DNA of 64,000 bases from Paenibacillus arenosi (GCF_014841135.1 NZ_JACYTN010000004.1:186001-250000); one strand, 5' to 3'; positions 7,964 through 17,524 are shown, counted from the first letter of the stretch. Numbers and translations are program-made. The notes: generated by a model not told the origin, from the letters alone.

Positions 7964-9145
7964 TTGAAAAATAAATGGATCATCTATATCCTGGCACTGG
8001 CTGTGTTTCTGATCGGAACCATTGAATACATTATTACAGGAGTCATTGAAATGATCGCTATGGACTTGGGAGTATCTACTTCCGAAGTTGGGTTACTGGT
8101 GACTGTGTTTGCTCTCGCAGCGGCTATTATCGCTCCAATTTTGATTGCATTAACGATAAATGCAGATCGCAAGAAGCTGATGATGACCACCCTTAGTGTA
8201 TTTATTGCTAGCAACGGACTTATGTTTGTAGATCTTCCTTATGAAGCAGTACTATGGGTACGAATTATTCAAGGGGCGAGCGGAGGAATCACTACCGTAG
8301 TAGCCATGGCAGTAGCGACACGACTCGTTGAAAAAGAAAAGAGGGGCAATGCCATCGGTATCATTTTGATGGGGCTTAGCAGTTCGCTAGTGCTCGGTGT
8401 TCCCATTGGCACATTTTTTAGTGAACTGTTTGGATGGAGAGTCCTGTTTATTTTAATTGGTTTATTAAGCATTCTTCCATTGCTTATCATTTATAAAAAA
8501 GTTCCGGCAATCAAAGAAGAAGAAAAGGTTACCTTCAGCATGCAGCTCTCTATTTTAAGGAATTCAACCGTTCTGACTGCCTTGGTTATTACTTTATTTT
8601 ACATAGGCGGCTATTCTACACTGTTCACTTATATTACGCCATTCCTGCAAGCCACATCTTCTCTTTCCATAACCGAAATTAGCGGCGTTCTATTTCTAGC
8701 AGGAATTTGCAGTTTCGTCGGATCAAGAGTGGGAGGACAATTGGCAGACACAAAGGGATCGAAATTTACAATATGTCTCGGGCTCCTCTTACAAGGGGCG
8801 ACTCTCCTTTTATTCGCTCTAGCTGGTGTGAATCTCTTTGTATTAATCTTGGTTTTAATGATTTTTATGATAGCAACGTGGAGTATTTCCCCTGCGCAGC
8901 AACTATATCTGGTAACTCTAGCGCCTCGAAACCCGGATATTGCTCTTAGCGTAAATACTTCGTTCATCCAATTTGGTTTTGCACTGGGATCTGGATTAGG
9001 TGGGCTTGTTATCAGTCGTACATCTGTCCTGTATTTGAATTGGCTGGGGTTTGCCACTGTAAGCATAGCTTTACTTCTTGCTATCTTACTATTTAAAAAA
9101 AATAGCAGTATGACTGAAAACCGACACCCAGTGCAATTACAGTGA
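7964..9145 (+). CDS. MFS drug/sugar efflux transporter (DHA1 type)
   Basis: A 393-residue protein with 12 predicted membrane segments. It shows the DHA1 family layout: IEYIITGVIEMIAMDLGVS in the first helix and loop, a degenerate motif A (NADRKKLMM) after helix 2, and GLSSSLVLGVPIGTFF as motif C in helix 5, which marks antiporters that export drugs. It starts at TTG behind GGAGAAGGAG and forms a two-gene operon with the MerR regulator. Export of a toxic compound coupled to proton entry is family knowledge; the substrate is inferred only broadly. Confidence 0.85.
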   Translation: MKNKWIIYILALAVFLIGTIEYIITGVIEMIAMDLGVSTSEVGLLVTVFALAAAIIAPILIALTINADRKKLMMTTLSVFIASNGLMFVDLPYEAVLWVRIIQGASGGITTVVAMAVATRLVEKEKRGNAIGIILMGLSSSLVLGVPIGTFFSELFGWRVLFILIGLLSILPLLIIYKKVPAIKEEEKVTFSMQLSILRNSTVLTALVITLFYIGGYSTLFTYITPFLQATSSLSITEISGVLFLAGICSFVGSRVGGQLADTKGSKFTICLGLLLQGATLLLFALAGVNLFVLILVLMIFMIATWSISPAQQLYLVTLAPRNPDIALSVNTSFIQFGFALGSGLGGLVISRTSVLYLNWLGFATVSIALLLAILLFKKNSSMTENRHPVQLQ

Positions 9146-9224
9146 TGGGGCGAAAAGTATATTGCAGAAGTTTCCCGACTTGCTAAGTCTATACTTTATT
9201 TTCTGCTGATACTAAGTAAACAGA

Positions 9225-9250
9225 AAACGAGCCTCTACGGCTCGTTTCGT
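9225..9250 (+). terminator. Terminator after the merR-MFS operon
   Basis: A 9-bp perfect stem (AAACGAGCC/GGCTCGTTT, 9225-9247) with a 5-base loop lies about 80 bases after the MFS stop. The T tail is short. Confidence 0.6.
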
Positions 9251-9362
9251 GTTCTCTGGTTTATTCATATATCGAAAATCCACCATAATAGGATTAGCTT
9301 CCGGCTGCATATCTGGGGAAAATACGATCCATACTTTATTCAATAAAGACCGAAATAAATAC

Positions 9363-10295
9363 CTACTTCTTATGAGCAGCAAGCTGCAGCTCTTGCTTTC
9401 TTCGAAGCAGCAATTCTTTAGAACGAGAATAAGTAAATAAAATCAGCGCGAGCCAGATCATCATAAAAGCAATGAGTTGTGGAGTGCTAAACGATTCATC
9501 AAATAGGAACAGCCCTAGTCCAAGCATAATCGTAGGTGCTATATATTGAAGAAAACCTACCAATGTAAACGATATACGCTTCGTCCCTGCTGCAAATAAT
9601 AGAAGGGGAACAGCAGTTACCGCACCAGCGCCTATTAATAAGAACATCGTTGTTACATCCCTATCCCAGAATGAAGGCGAACTTTCAAAGCTGAACAGGA
9701 AAATAAGCGCAAACGGTACCATGATGAGCGTCTCAATCGTTAATCCTGCCCAAGCACTAATCGGAACGGTCTTCTTCATGAGACCATAGAAGCTAAAGGT
9801 AGTAGCTAATATTAAAGCGGCCCACGGGAAATATCCATAGTACAATACGAGACCAAGCACTCCCACTCCTGCAATAGCTACAGACAACCATTCCAGCTTC
9901 TTCAAGCGCTCTTTCAAGAAAATAGTGGCGAGAAAAATGTTAAAGAGCGGGTTCATGTAATAACCCAAACTCGCTTCAATAACCCGATCACTTTCTACGG
10001 CAAAAATATAAACGAGCCAATTCACACTAATGACGACAGCAGCAAGAATAATCCTGATCGCCTGTTTTTTATCAGTAAACACGTGCTGAATTTCCTTGAT
10101 TATGTCCTTTAGCTTACCAAGCAGCAGCAGAACAATGACCATAAACACCAAAGACCAAATAATGCGATGCGCTAACACTTCCCCCGCTGGAACGGAGCCA
10201 ATTGCCTTCCAATAGATGGGAAGAACTCCCCACAAGATATAAGACACTACGGCTGCCAGCACACCTAGAGCATACGGGTTTTGTTTTGTTTCCAT
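9363..10295 (-). CDS. rarD: EamA/RarD-family transporter
   Basis: A 310-residue protein with ten hydrophobic segments in two EamA repeats. It opens with GVLAAVVSYILWGVLPIYWK and contains AVVISVNWLVYIFAVESDRVIEASLGYYMNPLF (two adjoining pieces near residues 85-120), the signature block of RarD (drug/metabolite transporter superfamily; the E. coli homologue gives the chloramphenicol-sensitive phenotype). The start follows GGAGGC. It is transcribed alone, and the natural substrate is unknown. Confidence 0.9.
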   Translation of the reverse strand: METKQNPYALGVLAAVVSYILWGVLPIYWKAIGSVPAGEVLAHRIIWSLVFMVIVLLLLGKLKDIIKEIQHVFTDKKQAIRIILAAVVISVNWLVYIFAVESDRVIEASLGYYMNPLFNIFLATIFLKERLKKLEWLSVAIAGVGVLGLVLYYGYFPWAALILATTFSFYGLMKKTVPISAWAGLTIETLIMVPFALIFLFSFESSPSFWDRDVTTMFLLIGAGAVTAVPLLLFAAGTKRISFTLVGFLQYIAPTIMLGLGLFLFDESFSTPQLIAFMMIWLALILFTYSRSKELLLRRKQELQLAAHKK

Positions 10296-10452
10296 GCTAA
10301 GCCTCCACTCTATCCAATCATTTATCTAATTTTGTATTTACTATATCAAAATTTGTATATTAAATGGTGGAGAAATTATATATCTGCACAAATAAAAAAA
10401 AGACCCGCAAGCCATAACCAAGCTAGCAAGTCAGTCTAGAAATTAGTAAGGG

Positions 10453-11118
10453 TTAACTAATCAGCAATAGTCCTTCTTTGGATAATTGATACGTTTTATC
10501 ACAATGCTTAGAAACAATATCATTATGAGTCACGACTATAATGATAGCCCCTTCTGATTTCAAAAAGTTAAAATGAGTTAAAATCATTAGTGCAGTTTCA
10601 TCATCCAAAGCTGCGGTAGGTTCATCTGCGATAATTAATTGTGGCTTTTTAAGGATAGATCGAATAATTCCTGCACGTTGTATTTCTCCACCTGATAATG
10701 CATTAATCTTTTTGTCTAGCAGATTATTTATCTCAAAAAGCATACTTAAACTTTCAATCTGCTGCATGTATTCTTTTTTCTTCTCTTCATCCTTCTCAAA
10801 CCACACTGGAACACAAATATTTTCTAGCACAGTTAATTCAGGAATCATTGGACTGTGTTGAGAAATATACCCCACGTTCGCTTGACGAAATTTAGATAGT
10901 GAGTTAATACTTTTATCATTCATTAGTATCTCATTATAATAGTACTCGCCAGAGGTAGCTCTCTCTAATCCAGCCATTATATTTAATAGCGTACTTTTTC
11001 CTACACCACTTTTTCCTTTTATAGCAATCATTTCACAATTCTTACAACTTAAATTTATATCATTTAAAATAACACGACTATTATATTCCTTTGTTATATT
11101 CGTTAATTTTAGAATCAA
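10453..11118 (-). CDS. ABC transporter ATP-binding protein (LolD/MacB type)
   Basis: A 221-residue ATPase with Walker A GKSGVGKSTLL (about 35-45), Q-loop ISQHSPMIPELTV, signature LSGGEIQRAGIIR (about 142-154), Walker B LIIADEPTAAL and H-loop VVTHN. The compact size and sequence place it with the LolD/MacB/FtsE branch that pairs with FtsX-type permeases, which is what the next two genes encode. The start is TTG, with GAAGGG in the end of the preceding gene as the likely ribosome site. It is last in a tandem of permease, permease and ATPase and lies in a markedly AT-rich segment. It probably powers export of, or immunity to, the small secreted protein at 13455-13874. Confidence 0.85.
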   Translation of the reverse strand: MILKLTNITKEYNSRVILNDINLSCKNCEMIAIKGKSGVGKSTLLNIMAGLERATSGEYYYNEILMNDKSINSLSKFRQANVGYISQHSPMIPELTVLENICVPVWFEKDEEKKKEYMQQIESLSMLFEINNLLDKKINALSGGEIQRAGIIRSILKKPQLIIADEPTAALDDETALMILTHFNFLKSEGAIIIVVTHNDIVSKHCDKTYQLSKEGLLLIS

Positions 11119-11125
11119 GATAAGA

Positions 11126-12406
11126 TCATCCCTTCAATTCACGAACAATATCTAACTTTAAAAAGATCCGCTTAACAAATACATAAGACATTATTGACAT
11201 AAAAATAGAAAAAACGGCTACCAGCAGTAAGTACATAAATAATATAGACGCTGATAATCCGATTAAGACAATACCAATAACAAGTGGAAGTAAACTCCCA
11301 AATATATAGGTTATTAAAGACTGTAAACTAATCATTTTGTAAATATAACTTAATGTTGCACCATTAATCAGGAATACTTTATAAGTAGATACATTTCTTT
11401 TTGTTTTTATAAATAGAGATAATAATAAAACCCCTATCGCAAGTGCTAACAAACTAAATGACAGCACCAGCAACGTTATTCTATTCGTTTCAGTCATTTG
11501 AACTAAAGTATTTATTTTCAAACTATTAGCACCAATTATTGAGTAGTGACTAAACCCAGTCTGTAGGGCAATTTCACCTACTAATTTACGAATCTGCACC
11601 GGGTCTAATTCCGATAGTATCGTCCCATTAGCCCTACTCAGCAGCGATGCTCTAAAAAAAATAGGATATTCTGAAGCGTCATTCGTTAACTGAGATGGTG
11701 ATTTATTAAAATACATTGCAGGTATCATTATATACCGATCTAGTAATATTTCCGGTCTATTGACTGTTATAATTTTTTGTAATGGTTGTATTATTCCTAC
11801 AACTGTTCCTTTAAAACTTTGCTGGTAATATTCAATATCTATTTGATCACCTATTTTATAAATACCGTTGTATTCAGCACCTAGAATGACGGGTATTTGA
11901 TTCCCTATAAACACATACTCTTCATCATCAAATAATCTGCCTTGGCTGAGCTGAATATTATTATAAGACAAGGCATCGCTATCAACTTGGATTGACTTTA
12001 CCGAGTGATATTCTTTACCATTTATCTTGTAGATTGAAACCTCACTTCCATTTTCATAATAAGCACTAAAGATTTTATCACCTTTAAAATTAACTACTCC
12101 AATTGGCTGCCAAATTGCATTAAAATATTGAAAATCTGTAGATTTTTCCAATGCATTAGCAAACTCATTTAATTTATCGTAGTTACTGGCTCTTGAAAAA
12201 AACTCCGTTTCTAGTTCATCCACCAAATGATCCGAAAGTTTATACATTTGTTTATTTTTAAAATTCTCAGTTGTACCTACTTCTATCTCTGTCTGCTTGA
12301 TATTAATCACTAAAACCAATAAAAAGAAAAACAACAATGTTGCGGTCAACAGTGTAAAAAAATTCAGTAATTTATTTTGTCTAAAGAGTATCCGAACAAT
12401 CCTCAA
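11126..12406 (-). CDS. FtsX-type ABC permease, half-transporter A
   Basis: A 426-residue membrane protein. It has one N-terminal membrane helix (about 12-35), an extracytoplasmic MacB-like domain of about 260 residues, then three helices (about 300-410) that form the FtsX fold (LVLSFSLLALAIGVLLLSLF, then FVKRIFLKLD). It starts at TTG in a TTGA overlap with the stop of the upstream permease, so translation is coupled. It probably forms a heterodimer with that permease, driven by the ATPase seven bases downstream. The family fit is by topology, since no sequence motif is diagnostic. Confidence 0.75.
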   Translation of the reverse strand: MRIVRILFRQNKLLNFFTLLTATLLFFFLLVLVINIKQTEIEVGTTENFKNKQMYKLSDHLVDELETEFFSRASNYDKLNEFANALEKSTDFQYFNAIWQPIGVVNFKGDKIFSAYYENGSEVSIYKINGKEYHSVKSIQVDSDALSYNNIQLSQGRLFDDEEYVFIGNQIPVILGAEYNGIYKIGDQIDIEYYQQSFKGTVVGIIQPLQKIITVNRPEILLDRYIMIPAMYFNKSPSQLTNDASEYPIFFRASLLSRANGTILSELDPVQIRKLVGEIALQTGFSHYSIIGANSLKINTLVQMTETNRITLLVLSFSLLALAIGVLLLSLFIKTKRNVSTYKVFLINGATLSYIYKMISLQSLITYIFGSLLPLVIGIVLIGLSASILFMYLLLVAVFSIFMSIMSYVFVKRIFLKLDIVRELKG

Positions 12407-13353
12407 TATTTCTTCCCACCTTTCTTAATTGAGTGGATAAACACTACAAATAAACTTTGTACCATCATTAATAAGAGCGACCCCATAATTGTAATAATAG
12501 AATAGCTAATCCAGTCTTCACCCCAAGTTGGATATAAGTAATTTTTCACAACTATAGATATCAATATCATAATGGTGGAACAAACTATACAGGGAATCAC
12601 TCTGTATTTAAAGATAGCTATGTAAATGTATGACAGCGTGTAACCTGTTGTATGCATAATACTTATCAAATATTTCTCTTTGTTGAGAGAAATATTGTTT
12701 ATCAAAAAATATATGACTATGATTAAAATGAAAAATAACTGAAGACCAAGAAGTAAGGATCGATTAGAATATAGCGAGTAAGTACCGTATTTTTCTTCAT
12801 CTATAATTTCAATCTTATTAGGATGAATGATCTCATTTAAAAGTTTTACTTTATCTCTAGCCGTAGTATTAAATACAAAATAATTTCCTTTATTCAAATC
12901 AATATGTCGGGATCTAGGTAACAACCAAGCTTCTGAATTTAGTAGATATGAATTTTTAGCAGTAAAATACCCAGCAATTTTATAATTAGCGGGAATGATT
13001 GTTGTCGAGACTTCTTTACCTATTATTGCAATATTCTCAACTTGTCGCTCCATAAATGTTGCACTTTCTAATGCAGTTGCTGGAAGCTTAATATCACCAT
13101 TCATCCATAGAATTTTACTGTTAGAAGAATCGGGATTATATTGAAACAACATAAATGTACCTGATTTTTTAATTTCCGCCTCTTCTAACTTTGTTATTTT
13201 AAATGTGATTGCCTCTTTATTTACAAATCCATTATTAATCATGTTGATATAATCCAGTCTAAACATAGCATAAAATACTGATAGGATCAGTAAGCAAAAG
13301 AATGAAAATATGATGTAATGCACTATATTTTTTTTCACTTGTAAATATAACAT
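12403..13353 (-). CDS. FtsX-like ABC permease, half-transporter B
   Basis: A 316-residue membrane protein with the same plan as its neighbour but a shorter extracellular domain. It has one helix at about 12-30, about 165 residues outside, then helices near 205-222, 245-268 and 280-305. It is the first permease gene of the operon, with an AGAGGTA site before ATG, and its stop overlaps the next start (TTGA). Two different FtsX halves with one ATPase is the plan of peptide exporters and bacteriocin-immunity ABC systems. The specific family is not certain. Confidence 0.65.
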   Translation of the reverse strand: MLYLQVKKNIVHYIIFSFFCLLILSVFYAMFRLDYINMINNGFVNKEAITFKITKLEEAEIKKSGTFMLFQYNPDSSNSKILWMNGDIKLPATALESATFMERQVENIAIIGKEVSTTIIPANYKIAGYFTAKNSYLLNSEAWLLPRSRHIDLNKGNYFVFNTTARDKVKLLNEIIHPNKIEIIDEEKYGTYSLYSNRSLLLGLQLFFILIIVIYFLINNISLNKEKYLISIMHTTGYTLSYIYIAIFKYRVIPCIVCSTIMILISIVVKNYLYPTWGEDWISYSIITIMGSLLLMMVQSLFVVFIHSIKKGGKKY

Positions 13354-13364
13354 TACCTCTTATG

Positions 13365-13435
13365 TAAGAGAGACTACCCTAGAAAAAAAGAAGTTCGTTA
13401 TGTATGTATACCAGTATTTCTAGACTAGTCTCTTA
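13365..13435 (-). terminator. Large imperfect stem-loop between secreted-protein gene and ABC genes
   Basis: About 19 bases at 13365-13385 are nearly complementary to 13417-13435 (TAAGAGAGACTA against TAGTCTCTTA plus flanking CTAGAAA/TTTCTAG). Sited just after the secreted-protein stop and before the permease start, it could act as a partial terminator or mRNA stabiliser, letting the cargo gene be expressed more strongly than the transporter. Confidence 0.55.
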
Positions 13436-13454
13436 CTATCTCCTTATTATATTA

Positions 13455-13874
13455 TTAATTACCCCAATACGTTTTAGCGATTGTTAAATCGGCATTCCAA
13501 TATCCAGTTGAAGCAGTCGTAGCATCAGTTCCCCAAACGCGATCAGTATCACCTACGTAACCACTCATAGGCCACATATTTTCAAATCTTGCACGCGTAT
13601 AATGATATACACCAGCCCACTTCGTTTCTCCAGTTAAATTAGTTTCTAAGACAGATCCTCTTTCTCTTGTTTTCCGAGAAGCCGTATGACTATCTGGTTC
13701 AGATGAAGCTTGCACAGAAATGGCGTTGCTAGGATTCGTGAAATAGCCTCGATCTTCACTCCAACCTCCAGATGCGCCATTTTGGGATAAACGTATATCA
13801 TTCCCAAATACAGTGACTGATGAAGCCACTAGAACAACTGCTGAAAGTAACGCCGCGGTAGCTAACTTTTTCAA
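13455..13874 (-). CDS. Small secreted protein, bacteriocin-like candidate
   Basis: I take the TTG at 13874 as start because GGAAGGAGA lies just upstream; the in-frame ATG at 13892 has no ribosome site. The 139-residue product begins MKKLATAALLSAVVLVASS, a clear Sec signal peptide. The mature part (about 112 residues) lacks cysteines and is rich in W, Y, S and T, ending STGYWNADLTIAKTYWGN. A secreted small protein followed by an ABC ATPase and two permeases resembles the layout of lactococcin-972-type bacteriocin loci, but I cannot confirm the sequence family. It may instead be another exported effector. Confidence 0.6.
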   Translation of the reverse strand: MKKLATAALLSAVVLVASSVTVFGNDIRLSQNGASGGWSEDRGYFTNPSNAISVQASSEPDSHTASRKTRERGSVLETNLTGETKWAGVYHYTRARFENMWPMSGYVGDTDRVWGTDATTASTGYWNADLTIAKTYWGN

Positions 13875-13892
13875 AAAAATCTCTCCTTCCAT

Positions 13893-14266
13893 TTTTTGTA
13901 TTTTTTTTACTTTCCAAACATATCATACTCACTAGTTATTGTATACTTATTTTACATTTTTGGTAATTAAGAACTATAGGATTTGATGTAACCTGATAAC
14001 TTTGAAGTATGTCATTACTACTTATGAAACATGACTTGGATTGATTCTAACTTAAGTATTCGTAGCTCCCAGCTCTCATAGATCATTTTTTAGTTAACTT
14101 CCTAGATTCTTTATTTCGATTACTCAAATACTAATAGCCCACTTTGAGTTAAGATATAGTATTTCACCTTACTAGTTTATACCTCAAACCCTAAGTGAGC
14201 ATTTTCGTTATGATGTAGTACTTTCTTTCTATATTCAGAAATCCCAACTTACAACAGTCTGTTCAT
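13893..14266. other. AT-rich intergenic region upstream of the secreted-protein gene
   Basis: No open frame of note is present. It should hold the promoter of the minus-strand secreted-protein gene. The T-rich tract at 13897-13915 and TATACAAT-like sequence near 13937-13945 (minus strand) are candidates, without a convincing -35 box. The rest is unstructured AT-rich sequence next to a decayed gene, consistent with a recombination scar. Confidence 0.4.
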
Positions 14267-14844
14267 TTACATACTATGACTCGATCTCCCATGTTTAAGC
14301 TCAAGGATTGATTTAATTTTGGACGTGATTGCCGCTATAATAACAGTGAAGATACCGGCAACAATAAATAGCAAACCGATTCCTCGAGTTGGACCAGTCC
14401 CAATATATTCCCCAACGGTTGAAGCGAGCAGTCCACCTTCTTGCAATAGCGGGTTAAACAAATAATCCGCCAAAAAGCCAGCCATGCTGTACTCGATAAT
14501 TAAACCAACGAGACAAGCATAACGAGCAGCAGGACACCTTTATTTAGAAGTGACTGCATGCCACGCCATCCCTTGGCCAACTCCTTTACAAAAAATTGGG
14601 ATGTAAATTCCTTGGCAGCAACTTGCAGCCCTTGCATGACGACTATGACTGCGACCAAGGCAATAAGAAAGGTGCCAATATTAATAATGAGGATCGTATC
14701 AATCGTTGTAATGCTTAATAAGAAGCCTGCAATAATCGGAGAAAATAATAACTTAGCTGAATCGTCGTAACAGGATATTAGAAAGGAACGAGCATAGTGT
14801 AACAAGTACGATACTTCTGGCCGTATTAGTCTACTGAAATGCAT
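14267..14844 (-). pseudogene. Decayed MFS transporter gene (macrolide-efflux-like)
   Basis: Two adjacent minus-strand frames look like pieces of one MFS transporter. At 14500-14844 there are 114 residues including SPIIAGFLLSITTIDTILII, typical of the middle helices of DHA3/MefA-like exporters. At 14267-14485 there are 72 residues with FNPLLQEGGLLASTVGEYIG and a final helix, typical of the C-terminal end of the same family. The N-terminal third and the stretch between are missing and the frames do not join, so an internal deletion plus frameshift is likely. The family call rests on these segments only. Confidence 0.6.
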
Positions 14845-15019
14845 ACAGTTAGCCCAGCCTAGTAGTACTACACAAAAAAGAACTAATTGAAGTCGCTACC
14901 TATGAAGAATACCGTTTTTCATTTTACCGATACCAATTTAATAAAAACTTTATTTTTTCTTCCCTCCCATTTAAACATTCATGTCTAGACTAGACTTACA
15001 CAACTATGGAGGTTAGAAA

Positions 15020-15883
15020 ATGAAACGTGCGAAAAAAACGATGACCTTTATCCTCATCCTTCTCCTTGTATGTATTGCTTTCCCATTCATCGCGGAGCCG
15101 AACATCGATGCGAAGGCCGCCATTCTCATGGAAGCTGAAACCGGAAAAATACTTTATAGCATAAATGAAAACACACCCCTCGCTCCAGCCAGCATGTCAA
15201 AACTAATGACGGAGTACATCGTATTGGAGCATATTTATAAGGGTAACTTGAAATGGAATGATACGGTCGTTATTAATGCCACAACTGTTGATAGCGAAGG
15301 AGTAAAAATAGATGTCGATATTGGCGATCACATTTCGGTTAAAGACCTATTTTATGCGATGGTCGTCTCATCAGCGAATAATGCTGCAGTCGCACTAGCT
15401 GAACATATTGCTGGTAGTGAAGAGCAGTTCACGCAACTCATGAATGAAAAGGCGAAGCAAATGCAATTATCGCCTCATACACACTTTGTCAATGCAACGG
15501 GACTCGCTAATGAAAACCATGAAGAATCGAGAATGACTGCGCTCGATATCGCTAAATTATCGCAGCAGCTATTAGAAAAATTTCCGGATGTCGTCGCCAT
15601 TACCAAACTTGATTCATACACATTAGAGCATAACGGCACCGTCCTAACAGCAACGAATAAAATGCTGGACCCGTATAATCAAGCTATTTATTTTAAAAGC
15701 GTTGACGGATTAAAGACGGGCTTTACGAATTTAGCTGGCTATAGCTTTGCAGGAACAGCCAAGGAAGGCGATAAACGATTAATCTCCGTCGTCATGGGTA
15801 CGGATAGTGGTACAGAGCGATTTAAAGAAACCAAGAAATTATTGTCCTTTGGGTTCAATAAGTTTTATATTCCTTTTATTTAA
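15020..15883 (+). CDS. D-alanyl-D-alanine carboxypeptidase (S11 family, short form)
   Basis: A 287-residue protein with an N-terminal signal or anchor (KTMTFILILLLVCIAFPFIA). The S11 motifs are SMSK (S58, K61), SAN near 117-119 and KTG in DGLKTGFTN near 218. It trims the terminal D-Ala from peptidoglycan stem peptides outside the membrane. It ends soon after the catalytic domain, lacking the C-terminal PBP5 domain and amphipathic anchor of DacA/DacF, so the N-terminal helix is the probable anchor. It starts at ATG behind GGAGGTT. It is convergent with glsA, and the two stops overlap by four bases. Confidence 0.88.
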   Translation: MKRAKKTMTFILILLLVCIAFPFIAEPNIDAKAAILMEAETGKILYSINENTPLAPASMSKLMTEYIVLEHIYKGNLKWNDTVVINATTVDSEGVKIDVDIGDHISVKDLFYAMVVSSANNAAVALAEHIAGSEEQFTQLMNEKAKQMQLSPHTHFVNATGLANENHEESRMTALDIAKLSQQLLEKFPDVVAITKLDSYTLEHNGTVLTATNKMLDPYNQAIYFKSVDGLKTGFTNLAGYSFAGTAKEGDKRLISVVMGTDSGTERFKETKKLLSFGFNKFYIPFI

Positions 15884-16887
15884 AAAATATTAAAATCCCA
15901 TTCCTTAGCGATATGCTTCAATAACATGCCTCCGGCTACGCTGTTGCCGTATTCATCAATCGCTGGGCCATAAATGCCAATCCCACATCCCGCGGGAAAC
16001 GGAGAATCTGGGGCACTTGCATGCGTCGGCACGGCTGCCATGATGCCTCCAGAAACACCGCTTTTTGCGGGCACGCCGATAAATGCGGCGAATTTTCCAG
16101 AGGCGTTATACATGCCGCATGTGACCATTAATGCTTTCGCCAACTTAGCAACTTCCTTCGGGAAGAGCTGTTCTTTACGAAACGGATGATAGCCATCATG
16201 AGCTAGCACCAATCCAATCATCGCGATATCCTGCGTATGTACTTCAATGGAACATTCTTTTAAGTACACCTCCAAAGCCTGCTCCACTGAGCTTTCGAGA
16301 AATCCTGTTCCCTTCAAATAATAAGCGAGCGAACGATTCCGATCGGCTGTCTGCCATTCGGACTGATACACTTCTTCATTAATACCGACGCGTCTTCCTA
16401 CCATTTTCTCAATAAAGGCCAATATAGAGTCTATTTTTTGCTGCGGCGACTTGCCGCCAAGTAAGGAGGAAACCGTAATCGCACCGGCATTAATCATCGG
16501 ATTAAACGGCTTGCCTGGTTTATGTACTTCTAGACGAACGATGGAATTAAAGGCATCTCCAGTCGGTTCCACATCTACTCGTTCCAATACATAGGCAGCC
16601 CCGTGTTCCACACAAGCAGCTATGAAGCCAATCACTTTCGATACGCTTTGTAGTGTGAATAGGGCTTCGCAATCTCCTGACTGTGCAAGTTTCCCATCTG
16701 ATCCAATTATCGTGACCCCTAGCTGTGAGGGGTCGGCATTTGCCAAAGCTGGAATATAGGCTGCGCATCGTCCATTCGAGGTATAGGGGCGATAATGCTC
16801 CAACCATGTATGTAGAGCCGTATTTGCTTCCTGTAAAGCAGCTTGCATAGCTTGGCCTAGCTGGATGTTTTCATTTGCCATAGACAT
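15880..16887 (-). CDS. glsA: Glutaminase A
   Basis: About 335 residues when read from ATG 16887, which follows GAGGAGAAAAGGGG; the longer frame to 16980 adds 31 residues without similarity to the family. Motifs of serine-dependent beta-lactamase-fold glutaminases are present: LQSVSKVIGF (SxxK nucleophile), NPMINAGAI near residue 145, and AKSGVSGGI near the end. It hydrolyses glutamine to glutamate and ammonia in the cytoplasm. It is transcribed alone, convergent with the carboxypeptidase. Confidence 0.93.
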   Translation of the reverse strand: MSMANENIQLGQAMQAALQEANTALHTWLEHYRPYTSNGRCAAYIPALANADPSQLGVTIIGSDGKLAQSGDCEALFTLQSVSKVIGFIAACVEHGAAYVLERVDVEPTGDAFNSIVRLEVHKPGKPFNPMINAGAITVSSLLGGKSPQQKIDSILAFIEKMVGRRVGINEEVYQSEWQTADRNRSLAYYLKGTGFLESSVEQALEVYLKECSIEVHTQDIAMIGLVLAHDGYHPFRKEQLFPKEVAKLAKALMVTCGMYNASGKFAAFIGVPAKSGVSGGIMAAVPTHASAPDSPFPAGCGIGIYGPAIDEYGNSVAGGMLLKHIAKEWDFNIF

Positions 16888-17043
16888 GCCCCTTTTCTCC
16901 TCTACCACAGAAAATATAGACGGGTATTGCGTATTAAATTGATTCTCATCGTATTCGAAGTCTAGAGAATTAGCAAGCATTTCGCAAACAAGTTTTTACG
17001 GTGATGGCTAGACTTCCAAACCCTATTATTTACGCTTGAATGA

Positions 17044-17364
17044 TTACTTTACCGGGGGCATTACATGATCCGGAATAAGGGACGTATACACTTCCCCCTC
17101 CAATTGCTTGCCATTCCAAGCGTGCTTGTTCAATAATGTTTGTATTAAGTATTGCATCAATCGCCGTGCAGGCAATGTTTTGGTCGCCATACGATAAGGG
17201 ATATATCCTGAAAACAGCCCGAAGTCCACTTGATTGTTATGTTCAGCAACAATGAAACTGCGCCCTGGTAGCGAACGTGACACTACTCGCAAAGTGGTAG
17301 GAAGCTGATGGTGTTTTGGGTGATGAGGAACGCCTAAAGTCCCAATTTCAGAGGTGGTTGGAAC
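17044..17364 (-). pseudogene. Unrecognised C-terminal gene fragment
   Basis: The frame is open from after a TAA at 17365-17367 to the stop at 17044-17046 (about 106 residues), with no ribosome site. The best inner start is a TTG at 17292. The sequence reads like the end of a folded cytoplasmic protein (LPARRLMQYLIQTLL, ending LIPDHVMPPVK), with a vague likeness to the C-terminal part of a ligand-binding regulator, but I cannot name it. A truncated gene remnant is the simplest reading. Confidence 0.4.
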
Positions 17365-17439
17365 TTAGCATCCCATTTCAGAAAACTTTTTCTAATATCA
17401 ATTTGCGAGCTATGACAGCTACGCTGGTATTAACCCAAA

Positions 17440-17484
17440 TTAAACGGCCTTAGTCCAATGAACTTCAGGACTAAGGCCGTTTAA
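17440..17484. terminator. Seventeen-bp perfect stem-loop
   Basis: The arms at 17440-17456 and 17468-17484 are perfectly complementary (TTAAACGGCCTTAGTCC is one arm) with an 11-base loop. T-rich sequence follows on the plus strand (17489-17497). It lies 40 bases downstream of the minus-strand 137-residue gene, so it could terminate in both directions. Confidence 0.7.
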
Positions 17485-17524
17485 GGACTTTAATTTTTAT
17501 GCTGTCTACTTGACGAGGTGCAGT

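Noticed and set aside
9249-9440. Small plus-strand frame downstream of the MFS gene
   Set aside because: It starts within the terminator hairpin region and runs antisense into rarD; no ribosome site.
13455-13874. Firm assignment of the secreted protein to the lactococcin 972 family
   Set aside because: The gene layout resembles those loci, but the mature sequence lacks a convincing match that I can recall; kept only as a hypothesis.
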